A stretch of 64,000 bases of DNA, taken from positions 1 to 64,000 of the forward strand of contig CAWBTX010000005.1 of NCBI GenBank assembly GCA_963791905.1, read 5' to 3'. Shown one piece after another: positions 35,077 through 43,049 of this stretch (position 1 is its first letter; each line of letters opens with the position of its first letter). A program made the position numbers and the translations under genes. The stretch comes from Gaiellasilicea sp963791905. Lineage in GTDB: Bacteria > Actinomycetota > Thermoleophilia > Gaiellales > Gaiellaceae. The notes under the pieces were generated by a model, which worked only from the letters and a program-made list of their open reading frames with translations, did not search any database and was not told the origin of the DNA.

Positions 35077-35550
35077 CTAGGTCTGCGAGCCTCGAGTGAG
35101 CACGACGGCGACCGTCCCAGACGGGAGGGCGCGCGGCCTCCCGTTCACGGTCACGTCGACGTTGCCTGAGGCGCCGAGCGAGAGCCAGACCGCACGCGCC
35201 TTGAACGTAACCGACTCGCCGACGGGGAGTAGGAGTGCCGCGAGCGTCCGGCCGTTCTCGGATCCGAGCCTGGTCTCGACCCAGCAGTCGCCACGCGTTG
35301 CGCGCACCGTCACCTCTGCGAGCTCGGGAGCTGCTCGCCGGGTCGTTGTCGTTGCCGCCGGAGGGTCGGGAGGAGCCGCCGTCGGCGGGGCGGTTTCGCT
35401 CACCGAGCGGTTCGGCGCTGAGTTCGGCACGTCGGGGCCGTCCGTTTCCGTCGTGATTGCTCCGCTGAGCACGAGCACGAACAGGCCGAGGAGTGCCGCG
35501 GCGAGCGCCGCGAGGAGCCAGAACAGGATGTCCAGGGTCCGCTTGCGCAT
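35077..35550 (-). CDS. Membrane-anchored DUF4115 (RodZ C-terminal)-like protein
   Basis: 157 residues from ATG 35550. One transmembrane helix (~6-32: DILFWLLAALAAALLGLFVL) is followed by a Pro/Thr-rich linker (~50-75). A beta domain (~78-155) follows with VRATRGDCWVETRLGSENGR ... LLPVGESVTFKARAVWLSLG ... VTVNGRPRALPSGTV. This matches the DUF4115 domain at the C-terminus of the cell-shape protein RodZ. The usual N-terminal HTH of RodZ is absent. It probably sits with its domain outside the membrane. Confidence 0.7.
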   Translation of the reverse strand: MRKRTLDILFWLLAALAAALLGLFVLVLSGAITTETDGPDVPNSAPNRSVSETAPPTAAPPDPPAATTTTRRAAPELAEVTVRATRGDCWVETRLGSENGRTLAALLLPVGESVTFKARAVWLSLGASGNVDVTVNGRPRALPSGTVAVVLTRGSQT

Positions 35551-35682
35551 GTGGGACGTGCTCTCTCCGCCGAGGGTACTGCGGTCCCCGGTCGACCCTG
35601 CGTCACAGGCCTAGTCCGCGCCGGCGGACCCGGGGTCGGCGGACTCACTGGTCGCCTCAGGCGGCCGCCGACCGAAACCCTG

Positions 35683-36189
35683 TCAGCCCGCCGCTGCCCG
35701 CTCCTTCTCCTGCCCGCCGGGTGTGGCGGCCTTGAGCGCCGGCTCATCGGGGAGGCTGAGCACGCGCATGCCGTGGACGAAGACGATTGCGCCGCCGAGC
35801 CAGCCGCCGGCCGTGAGGGCGACGAAGCCGCACAGGACGAGGACGAGCGCGCCCGTTCCGACCTGTTCGTCCTCGTACCCGCCGTAGCCCGCGATCGCAG
35901 CGGCGGCGAAGAGGACCGTGGCGAGCAACATCACGAGCATGTGGGTTGTCGCCGTGCGCCAGAGCGGCGTGCCGCGGGTGATGGTGAGCCAGTCGAGAAG
36001 ACCGGTCAGCGCCGCGAGCGTGCCGAAGCCTAGCCCGATGAGCAGCGTGATCCACCAGCCCTTCGCGAGTGCGTCCTCCGCGACGCCGGCCGCGCCGAGG
36101 CACGCAAGTACGGCTGCCGAGGTGTAGGCGCCGATCGCTGCGTCGGTCATCGGCGGGTGAGTCGGGTGTCCCGGAAATCCACGGATCAT
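35683..36189 (-). CDS. DUF2231 four-helix membrane protein
   Basis: 168 residues from ATG 36189. The start IRGFPGHPTHPPMTDAAIGA carries the HP-x-HP motif of DUF2231. Four hydrophobic helices follow (~16-40, ~46-66, ~80-103, ~110-135). Members of this family are inner-membrane proteins of unknown function, sometimes with heme. The gene is divergent from the broken thiamine-pyrophosphate enzyme gene, with 118 bp between starts. Confidence 0.75.
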   Translation of the reverse strand: MIRGFPGHPTHPPMTDAAIGAYTSAAVLACLGAAGVAEDALAKGWWITLLIGLGFGTLAALTGLLDWLTITRGTPLWRTATTHMLVMLLATVLFAAAAIAGYGGYEDEQVGTGALVLVLCGFVALTAGGWLGGAIVFVHGMRVLSLPDEPALKAATPGGQEKERAAAG

Positions 36190-36307
36190 CGCGACTTCGG
36201 GGAGCTTGTCTCGCGCCTCGCCCTCATGGGCCACCGGTACCCCTGAGCGCAGCTTGGAAACGTTCGCGTCCGTTTGTGCGTTGGAGCGACCGGGTACGCG
36301 CAACCGG

Positions 36308-38085
36308 ATGAGCGCGACGGTCGCCGACTTCGTTCTTGAGCGACTGCGCGACTGGGGGCTCCATCGCATCTTCGGCTATCCCGGCGACGGGATCAACGGT
36401 TTCCTCGGTGCGCTCGACCGCACGGACGGCGACCCGGAGTTCGTCCAGGTCCGCCATGAGGAGACCTCGGCGTTCATGGCGTGCGGCCACGCGAAGTTCA
36501 CCGGAGAAGTAGGCGTCTGCCTGGCGACGTCCGGGCCTGGCGCGATCCATCTCCTGAACGGCCTCTACGACGCGAAGCTCGACGGCCAGCCCGTGCTCGC
36601 CCTCGTCGGCCAGCAGCAGCGCCTCTCGCTCGGCAGCGACTACCAGCAGGAGGTCGATCTTGCCGCACTCTTCCACGACGTGTCGGAGTACGTTCTGATG
36701 GTGCACGGCTCCCGCACAGGCGCGGCATCTGGTCGACCGCGCCGTCCGCACCGCTCTGGATCGCCGCGGCTCGCTACGCTGATCTTCCCGAACGACGTCC
36801 AGGAGGAACCCGCGGTCGAGTCGCCGCCGCGGCAGCACGGAGCCGTGTTCTCCGGCGTCGGCTATGCGCGACCGCGTGTCCTCCCGAGCGACGCCGAGCT
36901 CGAGCGGGCGGCCGCAGTGCTGAACGAGGGCTCGAGGGTGGCCATGCTGGTCGGCCAAGGCGCACTCGGGGCGACCGATGAGGTGATCGCGGTCGCCGAG
37001 ATGCTCGGGGCAGGGGTCGCCAAGGCGCTGCTCGGCCGCGCTGTACTGCCGGACGATCTCCCCTTCGGCACCGGCTCGATCGGCTTGCTCGGGACGCGCC
37101 CGAGCTAGGAGATGATGCGCGGCTGCGACACGCTTCTCGTCGTCGGCTCGAGCTTCCCGTACGCCGAGTGGCTCCCGAAGGAGGGACAGGCCCGCGGCGT
37201 TCAGATCGATGTCGACGGCCGCATGCTCTCCCTTCGCTACCCAATGGAGGTAGTCTCCTAGGCGATGCGGCCGAGACGCTCCGCGCGCTGCTGCCGCTGC
37301 TGCACAGCAAGGCGAGCGGGGCTGGCAGCAAAGCATCGAGCGCGAGGTGGCCGACTGGTGGGACGTCGTCGAGGCGCGCGCGCAGCTGACGGCCGAACCG
37401 ATCAATCCGCAGCGGGTGTTCTGGGAGCTCAGCGCGTACTACCCGACGACGCGATCCTGACCGGCGACTCGGGCTCGACTACGGTCTGGTTCGGCGCGCA
37501 CGCTCCGGCTGCGCCGCGGCATGATGCATCGGTCTCGGGACGCTCGCCTCGATGGGGAGCGGGTTCCATATGCCATCGCCGCCAAGCTCGCCTATCCGGA
37601 CCGGCCCGTGATCGCCTTCCTGGGCGACGGTGCCTTCCAGATGAACGGCATGAACGAGCTGCTCACCGTCGCGAAATACGGTGACCGGTGGAGTGACCCG
37701 CGGCTTGTCTTCTCGTCCTCAACAACCGGGACCTCAACAAGGTCACGTGGGAGCAGCGGGCGCTCGCCGGGGACCCAAGTTCGACCGCGACACAGGAGAT
37801 CCCGGACTTCCCTGCGGCCCGCTTCGCCGAGCTCGTCGGGCTCGAGGGGATCAGGGTCGACATCCCGAGGAGTTGTCGGAGGCGTGGGAGCGCGCGCTGG
37901 CGGCGAATCGGCCCGCAGTGCTAGAGGCCGTCGTCGACCCGAATGTGCCGCCGCTTCCGCCGCACGTCAGCGGCGAGCAGGCGCGAAATCTCGCCGCAGC
38001 CCTTGCCAAGGGCGACGCCGGTAGCGGCGACATCATGCAGAGATCAGTGCGGGAGAAGCTCGCCGAGTTCCTGCCCCGCCGCTAG
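36308..38085 (+). pseudogene. Thiamine-pyrophosphate enzyme (pyruvate oxidase / acetolactate synthase-like), broken
   Basis: Start MSATVADFVLERLRDWGLHR, with the glutamate box VRHEETSAFMACGHAKFTGE and ATSGPGAIHLLNGLYDAKLD. The middle domain continues VAMLVGQGALGATDEVI. The C-terminal TPP-binding domain shows VIAFLGDGAFQMNGMNELLT, followed by a frame-broken LNNRDLNKVTWEQR reading. An in-frame TAG at 37106-37108 replaces what should be an aromatic residue before EMMRGCDTLLVV. At least six frame changes occur (about 36.72, 36.77, 37.26, 37.33, 37.5, 37.7, 37.86 kb). Intact relatives decarboxylate pyruvate to acetate or acetyl-phosphate. The stop codon at 38083 coincides with the IS982 target duplication. 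Confidence 0.8.
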
Positions 38086-39060
38086 AGGCCTGATGTGATT
38101 TAGCGGCCGTCGTAGGCGGCGAGGGCGCGTGCGGGGCGGCCATTGAGGGTGTTGAGCAGGATCCCGAGGGTGAGCGCGAGCAGGCGTTGCGCGATCCGGA
38201 GCGCGAGCCCGGCGGGTGTCTTGGCCAGGTGCTGCTCGAGCCGCATCTGGCCCTTGAGGTTGGCGAAGACGCTCTCGATCGCCAGCCGAGTGGAGGCGAG
38301 TCGCCGCTGCTTGTGCTCGTTGGCGGCTGTCCGCTGTCTTGCCGGCGTGGCCAGCTCGGTGCCGTCGGCGGCGAGCCGGGCTTGGAAGGCGCGGCCCCAG
38401 AAGCCTTTGTCGGCGATCACGCAGCTGGCTCGCGTGCCGCTGAGCAGGTCGGCGAGCGGCTCATATTCCTTCTCGTTCGCGGGTACAAGCGTGTAGCCGA
38501 GCGGCAGACCGCGCGGGTCGGTGAGCAAGATCAGCCGCACACCCCAGACGAAGCGGTGCTGAGACTTGGCGTAGCCGTAGCGGGCGAAGCCGGCGAACTC
38601 GCTCCGGGAGGCGCAGCCCGGATAGTTGGCGACGCCAATCAAGGTGCCATCACTGAGCCGCGCCCCGCCTGCATCCAGCCAGCCCGCGAGCCGCTGCTGC
38701 ACCGCGCTGATCAGCTCCACCAGTGCGCGCAGGCGGCGGTTGTACTGCGACTGCTCAGGCAGGTGCGGAAACCAGCCCGGCAGCACCCGCCCCACCAGCC
38801 CCAGGAACTGCCGGTCGGAGGAGATCCCCATCGCCGCCTGACAAACGGCGAGCGCCACCAACTCCGCATCCGAGACCCGCGCCGGCCGACCCGACCGAGC
38901 AGGGACCGGGTACTCATCGGCGAAGACGTAGGCTGCAACAACAAGGGCTTCCAGATCGGCCGTCATCTCGAGCTCCTATCTCGAGGGGACACGTCTGGAA
39001 GCCCTCTTTCGCACCGCACCAGCGGGTCCCTGCCGCAACCCGCCGTTTCACATCAAGCCT
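38086..39060 (-). mobile_element. IS982-family element
   Basis: Inverted repeats AGGCCTGATGTGA (38086-38098) and TCACATCAAGCCT (39048-39060) differ at one base. CTAG is duplicated at 38082-38085 and 39061-39064. The length of 975 bp fits the family. It landed on the stop codon of the broken thiamine-pyrophosphate enzyme gene, and the duplication keeps that TAG. Confidence 0.85.
38100..38966 (-). CDS. IS982 transposase
   Basis: 288 residues, starting MTADLEALVVAAYVFADEY. The family signature runs ARVSDAELVALAVCQAAMGI, then FPHLPEQSQYNRRLRALVEL. The DDE catalytic part follows: LSDGTLIGVANYPG, then ADKGFWGRAFQARLA and the glutamate in LASTRLAIESVFANLKGQM. The frame is complete, so the element may be active. 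Confidence 0.9.
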   Translation of the reverse strand: MTADLEALVVAAYVFADEYPVPARSGRPARVSDAELVALAVCQAAMGISSDRQFLGLVGRVLPGWFPHLPEQSQYNRRLRALVELISAVQQRLAGWLDAGGARLSDGTLIGVANYPGCASRSEFAGFARYGYAKSQHRFVWGVRLILLTDPRGLPLGYTLVPANEKEYEPLADLLSGTRASCVIADKGFWGRAFQARLAADGTELATPARQRTAANEHKQRRLASTRLAIESVFANLKGQMRLEQHLAKTPAGLALRIAQRLLALTLGILLNTLNGRPARALAAYDGR

Positions 39061-39126
39061 CTAGCTCGCCGTGATCCGGCACGGGCCGGACGACTAGCAC
39101 CGGCGCTTCACGGGTATCCGGTCGAG

Positions 39127-40239
39127 ATGGCGCCGTCGGGCGATTCCAGCGAGTCGTTCGTCCACCGGGCGCTGCCGATTTACCTCGGGCTGCTATTCGC
39201 CATCTTGACCGTCGTCGCGGTTGTCGTTCTGTTCATGGTCCGCCACGTCCTGCTCGTCCTGTTCGTGAGCGTGCTCCTCGCCGCGGCGCTGACGGGGCCG
39301 AGCGAGTGGCTTCACCGGCGCTTTCGCCTGCCGCTCGGGCTGGCTGCGGTGGTGATCTACATCGCGTGCTTCGCAGTCATCGTCGGCATCGGCTGGATCG
39401 TCGTGCCCCCGCTTCTTGGCCAGGTGGTCGAGTTCGCCGACCGCGCGCCGGAGTACGCCGACCGCTACGAGGGAGTCCGTGAGGCGTACGCCGAGCTTCG
39501 GGCCGACTTTCCTGCGCTGCCGCCGTTCGAGGAGCAGCTGTCGCGGCTCGGAGACGCGATCCTCGACCGTGCGGGCGAGCGGGCTGCCGCGCTTCCGGGC
39601 AACGTCTTCTCGATCTTCCTCGACCTGCTTGCGGTGTTTTTCATCTCGCTGCTCCTCCTCACGAATCGGCTGCGGATCCGTGACTTCGTCCTGTCGTTGA
39701 CGCACTCCGATCATCGGCGTCGCACCGGTCTCGTCCTCGACCGGAGCTGGCTGCGGATCGGCGGATACCTCCGCGCGAAGGTGATCGTGATGGCGATCGT
39801 CGGGGCGCTCACGTACGTCTCGCTGATCGTGATCGGAGTGCCCTTCGCGATCCCGCTCTCCGTGATCGTGGCCTTCGGAGAGTTGATCCCGCTCGTCGGC
39901 AGCTGGCTCGCGCGCATCCCACTCCTCGCCATCGCGGCGCTCGACAGCCCGCGGACCTTCGTGCTGACGTTCCTGGCGTCGATCTTGATCCAGAATCTGC
40001 AGGGGTACGTGATCTCCCCGGTCGTCGAGGGCGATCAGCTCGACATCCACCCGCTGCTCGTGTTCGTAGCGGTCCTCGTGGGCGCCTCCCTCGGCGGCGC
40101 CGTCGGAGCGTTCGTCGCCGTCCCTGCCGCGGCGATCGTCGACCTTGTCGTGCGGGAGGTCGTCGTCCCGTGGCGCCGTGCGCAGCTCAGGGGCTCCGCT
40201 GCCGCCGCACCGCGCCGCCCGACGGCACACGCGCCGTAA
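39127..40239 (+). CDS. AI-2E family transporter (membrane permease)
   Basis: 370 residues from ATG 39127. Two N-terminal helices (~18-60) are followed by two more (~70-100), a soluble loop (~105-160), then helices at ~165-185 and four in the C-terminal half. The family block is IPLSVIVAFGELIPLVGSWL ... SILIQNLQGYVISPVVEGDQ ... LDIHPLLVFVAVLVGASLGG. Relatives include AI-2 exporters and Na+/H+ antiporter-like permeases, so the substrate cannot be named. The frame is intact, in contrast to its neighbours. Confidence 0.85.
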   Translation: MAPSGDSSESFVHRALPIYLGLLFAILTVVAVVVLFMVRHVLLVLFVSVLLAAALTGPSEWLHRRFRLPLGLAAVVIYIACFAVIVGIGWIVVPPLLGQVVEFADRAPEYADRYEGVREAYAELRADFPALPPFEEQLSRLGDAILDRAGERAAALPGNVFSIFLDLLAVFFISLLLLTNRLRIRDFVLSLTHSDHRRRTGLVLDRSWLRIGGYLRAKVIVMAIVGALTYVSLIVIGVPFAIPLSVIVAFGELIPLVGSWLARIPLLAIAALDSPRTFVLTFLASILIQNLQGYVISPVVEGDQLDIHPLLVFVAVLVGASLGGAVGAFVAVPAAAIVDLVVREVVVPWRRAQLRGSAAAAPRRPTAHAP

Positions 40240-40294
40240 GGGTCCGCGCCGCCGTGCGCCTGGCTGTGCGCACCGCCGTTGGGCGTCGGCGGCC

Positions 40295-40794
40295 CTAGTC
40301 AGCGCCTCCGTTCGGGTCCTCTACTCCCGCGAGCTGGAGCGATGTTGTGCGCACCGTCTCGAGGTGCTGCTGCTGGATCGGCAGCGCCCATCCGACGAGC
40401 TGCGAGACGTCGTCATTGCCGGCGCGCTTGTTCAGCGTGCCAAGGATTTCCCAATGGCCACCTCGCCGGCCTCCGCCATCGTCAGGAACTCGAAGCCGTC
40501 CAGCGTGTCCGAGGCGTTGTCGAGATAGGACTTCATCATCTCTTGCGCCTTCCCCTTGACCTCCCGGGCCTGCTCGAGAATCGCCGTCTTCTTCCCCTCG
40601 AACGAACTCGCCACCTCCGTGCCGCGCTCCTCCGTTTCCCGGGCCTCGTCGCGCATGCGCTCGAGCGTGCCCACGAGCTCCTCGTTGCCCTCGACCTTCG
40701 CGAGCTTCGCCACCTTCTGGCCCGCCTCCTGCGCCGCCATCGCGAGACCGACGACCTCGCCGAGCTTGGACTCCAGATTCGTCAACTCTGCCAT
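40295..40794 (-). CDS. Ferritin-like hypothetical helical protein, one frameshift
   Basis: About 166 residues from ATG 40794 if one base is restored near 40460. The first part reads MAELTNLESKLGEVVGLAMA ... LAKVEGNEELVGTLERMRDE ... FLTMAEAGEV. The second, in the next frame, reads HWEILGTLNKRAGNDDVSQL, then WALPIQQQHLETVRTTSLQL, and stops at 40295. The pattern of long amphipathic helices with E and H in spaced positions suggests a ferritin-like four-helix bundle. The function is unknown. Confidence 0.55.
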
Positions 40795-40797
40795 CGC

Positions 40798-41084
40798 TTT
40801 ACCCCTTCACCTCATGCCCCGCGCGGCCAAGTAGCCCGCAGGGCGACTGCCTCAGTGCCGAGCTATCTGGCCTACAACGACACAGCCAAGTCAAGGGATG
40901 CGCGACGCGTCGGCACGCACAGCAGCCGGCCACAGTCGATCGGAGCGAGACCAACCTCACTCTCGGCTCTTGTCCACGCGATCTGTGCCTGCGTGAGCAG
41001 GGATCGACGGCGCCGATGATCATCAGCCCGGCGCTCCCGAGTACGCAGCGTCGGCGTCTCTGTCGATCAGCAACTCAATTGCCG
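40798..41084. other. 287 bp with no gene seen
   Basis: Between the ferritin-like gene and the glycosyl-hydrolase fragment nothing supported was found on either strand. Confidence 0.35.
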
Positions 41085-41383
41085 AGCGCTCGCCGAACCT
41101 GGCCACGACCTGGTCGGAGTGGTGGATAGGGGTTCGCACGATTGAGCCGGTGATGATGCGAGGCACCGCCGTGCTCTGCCTGCACAACTTCGACGAGCAG
41201 CCGCACGACGTCACGCTGCGGCTGGGGGAGAAGGACGCCGACCGCCTCGTCGACCTGATCGGCGACGACCACTCGCCCGCCGGCCGGGGCGGCGTGCATC
41301 GGCTCTCGCTCGACGCCTACGGCTACCGCTGGTACGCCCTCGGCCGGCCCGACGCGGTGCCTCAGCGCCGCTTCGGCGAATAG
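41085..41383 (+). pseudogene. C-terminal fragment of an alpha-amylase/trehalose-synthase-like enzyme
   Basis: The readable end is MMRGTAVLCLHNFDEQPHDV, then TLRLGEKDADRLVDLIGDD and HRLSLDAYGYRWYALG, stopping at 41383. This is the C-terminal beta-sandwich of GH13 maltose/trehalose glucosyltransferase-like proteins. Before it, SEWWIGVRTIEP resembles the same family's preceding motif with frame damage. The catalytic barrel is absent. It lies next to the third tRNA-end copy and may be what was cut when that segment arrived. Confidence 0.6.
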
Positions 41384-41524
41384 CGGCTGGAGCGGCGCAC
41401 TAACCTCGATGTCCGGCTGGAACCGACTGTCGTGAATAGCGAGGATGTCTGACGCGCTTCATTGGCTCGAAGAACCGTCGGGTGCCGGAGCTCCCGGCCG
41501 AGGTAGGACTGCGTCGAGGGGTAG

Positions 41525-41558
41525 TGGGTGCGCGGCCTCGAATCCGCGCGTCGGCTCT
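41525..41558 (+). repeat. Third, degenerate copy of the tRNA-Thr 3' end
   Basis: 21 nt (41538-41558) are identical to positions 22-42, covering the T-loop, T-stem, acceptor strand and two bases beyond. Upstream the match is partial (TGGGTGCGCGGCC against GGGGTCCGCGGT). It ends the accessory part: undamaged chromosomal-type operons start 29 bp further on. Confidence 0.65.
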
Positions 41559-41586
41559 CTAGAGAAAGCCCTGCTGCGCGCGGCGG

Positions 41587-42759
41587 TCACGGCCGACGCT
41601 CGAGCTGATCCACGAGGTCGCGGAAGGTCGCCAACCAGGTGACGTCGCCGACTCCCCAGTCTCGACCGAGGCGAACGACGACAGCGTCGGCGTCGGGAGC
41701 CACGTAGATGTACTGGCCGTACTTCCCAAGGGCATAGAAGCTCCCCGGCCGACTCACGTCGAGCCACCAGAAGTAGCGGTAACCGTGGTAGTACGCCGAG
41801 TCGGTGGTCGCGTCGGCGCCGGTCGCTTCGCGCACCCAGTCCTCGGACACGATTCGCCGGCCGTTCAATTCGCCGCCGTGGAGGAAGAGCTGGCCGAAGC
41901 GGGCGTAGTCGACCGGCCTCGCGTTGAGGCCGCTCTCCATCTTCTCGAACCCGGAGCTCTCGGAGTCGAGGTTCCAGGTGGCGGCGGCTTCCGCTCCCAG
42001 CGGCTGCCAGAGCCTCGTGGCCATGAAGTTGGAGACCGACGTGCCCGTAACGCGCTCGAGCACGAGCCCGAGCAGCAGGGGGTGGTAGTTGTTGTACTGC
42101 CACGCGACCCCGGGCGGCCCGTCGATTCGGACGCGGTTCAGCGCGAGGTCGCGCAGATCCACTCCGTAGTACGTGTACGTGTCGTCACCGAGGGAGGGAA
42201 AGCCTCCCTCCCGGTAGCGGATGCCCGACGACATCGTGAGCAGGTGGCGCAGCGTGATCTGTCGGAACCCGGGATCCCGCGCCGCGAGCTCCGGTAGGTA
42301 GTCGGTCACCGGATCCTCGATGCTCTTGATCAACCCCTCGTCGATCGCGATCCCGACGAGCGTCGAAACGAACGACTTCGCGACCGAGAACGACGTCTGC
42401 AGACCCTCGCGATTCGCGCCGTTGAAATAGCGCTCGTACACGAGGCGGTCTTCGTGGACGACGAGAAACGCGAGCGTGTCGGTCTCGCTCAGGAACCTGT
42501 CGAGTCCCTCCCCTTCACCGCTCACCGCGAGGTCGGCCTCGGCGCCCATGCGTAGAGGGCTCGTTCGAGCGCCTGCCGGTATCTGCCGCGCCGGGAACCG
42601 GTGCTGGTCGCCCACGTCCGACTCCCGCCAGACCAACGCTCGAGCGATCGTCGACTCGTCGGTCGACAACAGCGCCCAGCCGTACACGCCGAGCACCGCG
42701 GCAATCAGCAGACCCACGACGCCGCCGGCGACGACGAACCACCGACGTGCGCCTTTCAC
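41587..42759 (-). CDS. Serine hydrolase, beta-lactamase/esterase class C-like
   Basis: 390 residues from GTG 42759. A single N-terminal helix (~8-30: VVAGGVVGLLIAAVLGVYGW) anchors it or acts as a signal. The catalytic motif is S125-V-A-K128 (QTSFSVAKSFVSTLVG), with the tyrosine motif in WQYNNYHPLLL and WWLDVSRPGSFYALGKYGQ towards the end. This family includes class C beta-lactamases, D-aminopeptidases and esterases; the substrate is unknown. Its start overlaps the stop of the 2TM gene (GTGA), so it is the last gene of the kinase-regulator-exporter operon. Confidence 0.85.
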   Translation of the reverse strand: MKGARRWFVVAGGVVGLLIAAVLGVYGWALLSTDESTIARALVWRESDVGDQHRFPARQIPAGARTSPLRMGAEADLAVSGEGEGLDRFLSETDTLAFLVVHEDRLVYERYFNGANREGLQTSFSVAKSFVSTLVGIAIDEGLIKSIEDPVTDYLPELAARDPGFRQITLRHLLTMSSGIRYREGGFPSLGDDTYTYYGVDLRDLALNRVRIDGPPGVAWQYNNYHPLLLGLVLERVTGTSVSNFMATRLWQPLGAEAAATWNLDSESSGFEKMESGLNARPVDYARFGQLFLHGGELNGRRIVSEDWVREATGADATTDSAYYHGYRYFWWLDVSRPGSFYALGKYGQYIYVAPDADAVVVRLGRDWGVGDVTWLATFRDLVDQLERRP

Positions 42760-43049
42760 GATCCTGGCTCGTTCCCTCTCCGGCGGAGATACCTGTCGAT
42801 CTCCCTGCGCTCCCAGTCGGCGCCGAAGAGGCTGCCCACTCCCAGGAGCACGACTCCGGTAATGGCCACGGCGGTCCCCGAGCCGAGCATCGGCCAGTAG
42901 AACCACCAAGAGCTGCTGTCGTCGCGCCAGTCGATGACGAACCACATCAGGCTGAGGGCGAGCCAGATCCCGACGACTGCGTAGAAGATCCGCTTGCGGC
43001 GAACGTAGCGCCTAGCGTCCGCCAGGGCGTCGTTGGAGCTTTCGGACAT
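42756..43049 (-). CDS. 2TM-domain small membrane protein
   Basis: 97 residues from ATG 43049 with AAAGGAGG upstream, inside the end of the MMPL gene. A charged N-terminus (DALADARRYVRRKRIFYAVV) leads into two helices (~24-44 and ~52-76), the 2TM domain pattern often found in front of or beside histidine kinases. It ends in a basic tail (ERREIDRYLRRRGNE). It overlaps the genes on both sides, so translation is coupled. Its role is unknown. Confidence 0.75.
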   Translation of the reverse strand: MSESSNDALADARRYVRRKRIFYAVVGIWLALSLMWFVIDWRDDSSSWWFYWPMLGSGTAVAITGVVLLGVGSLFGADWERREIDRYLRRRGNEPGS

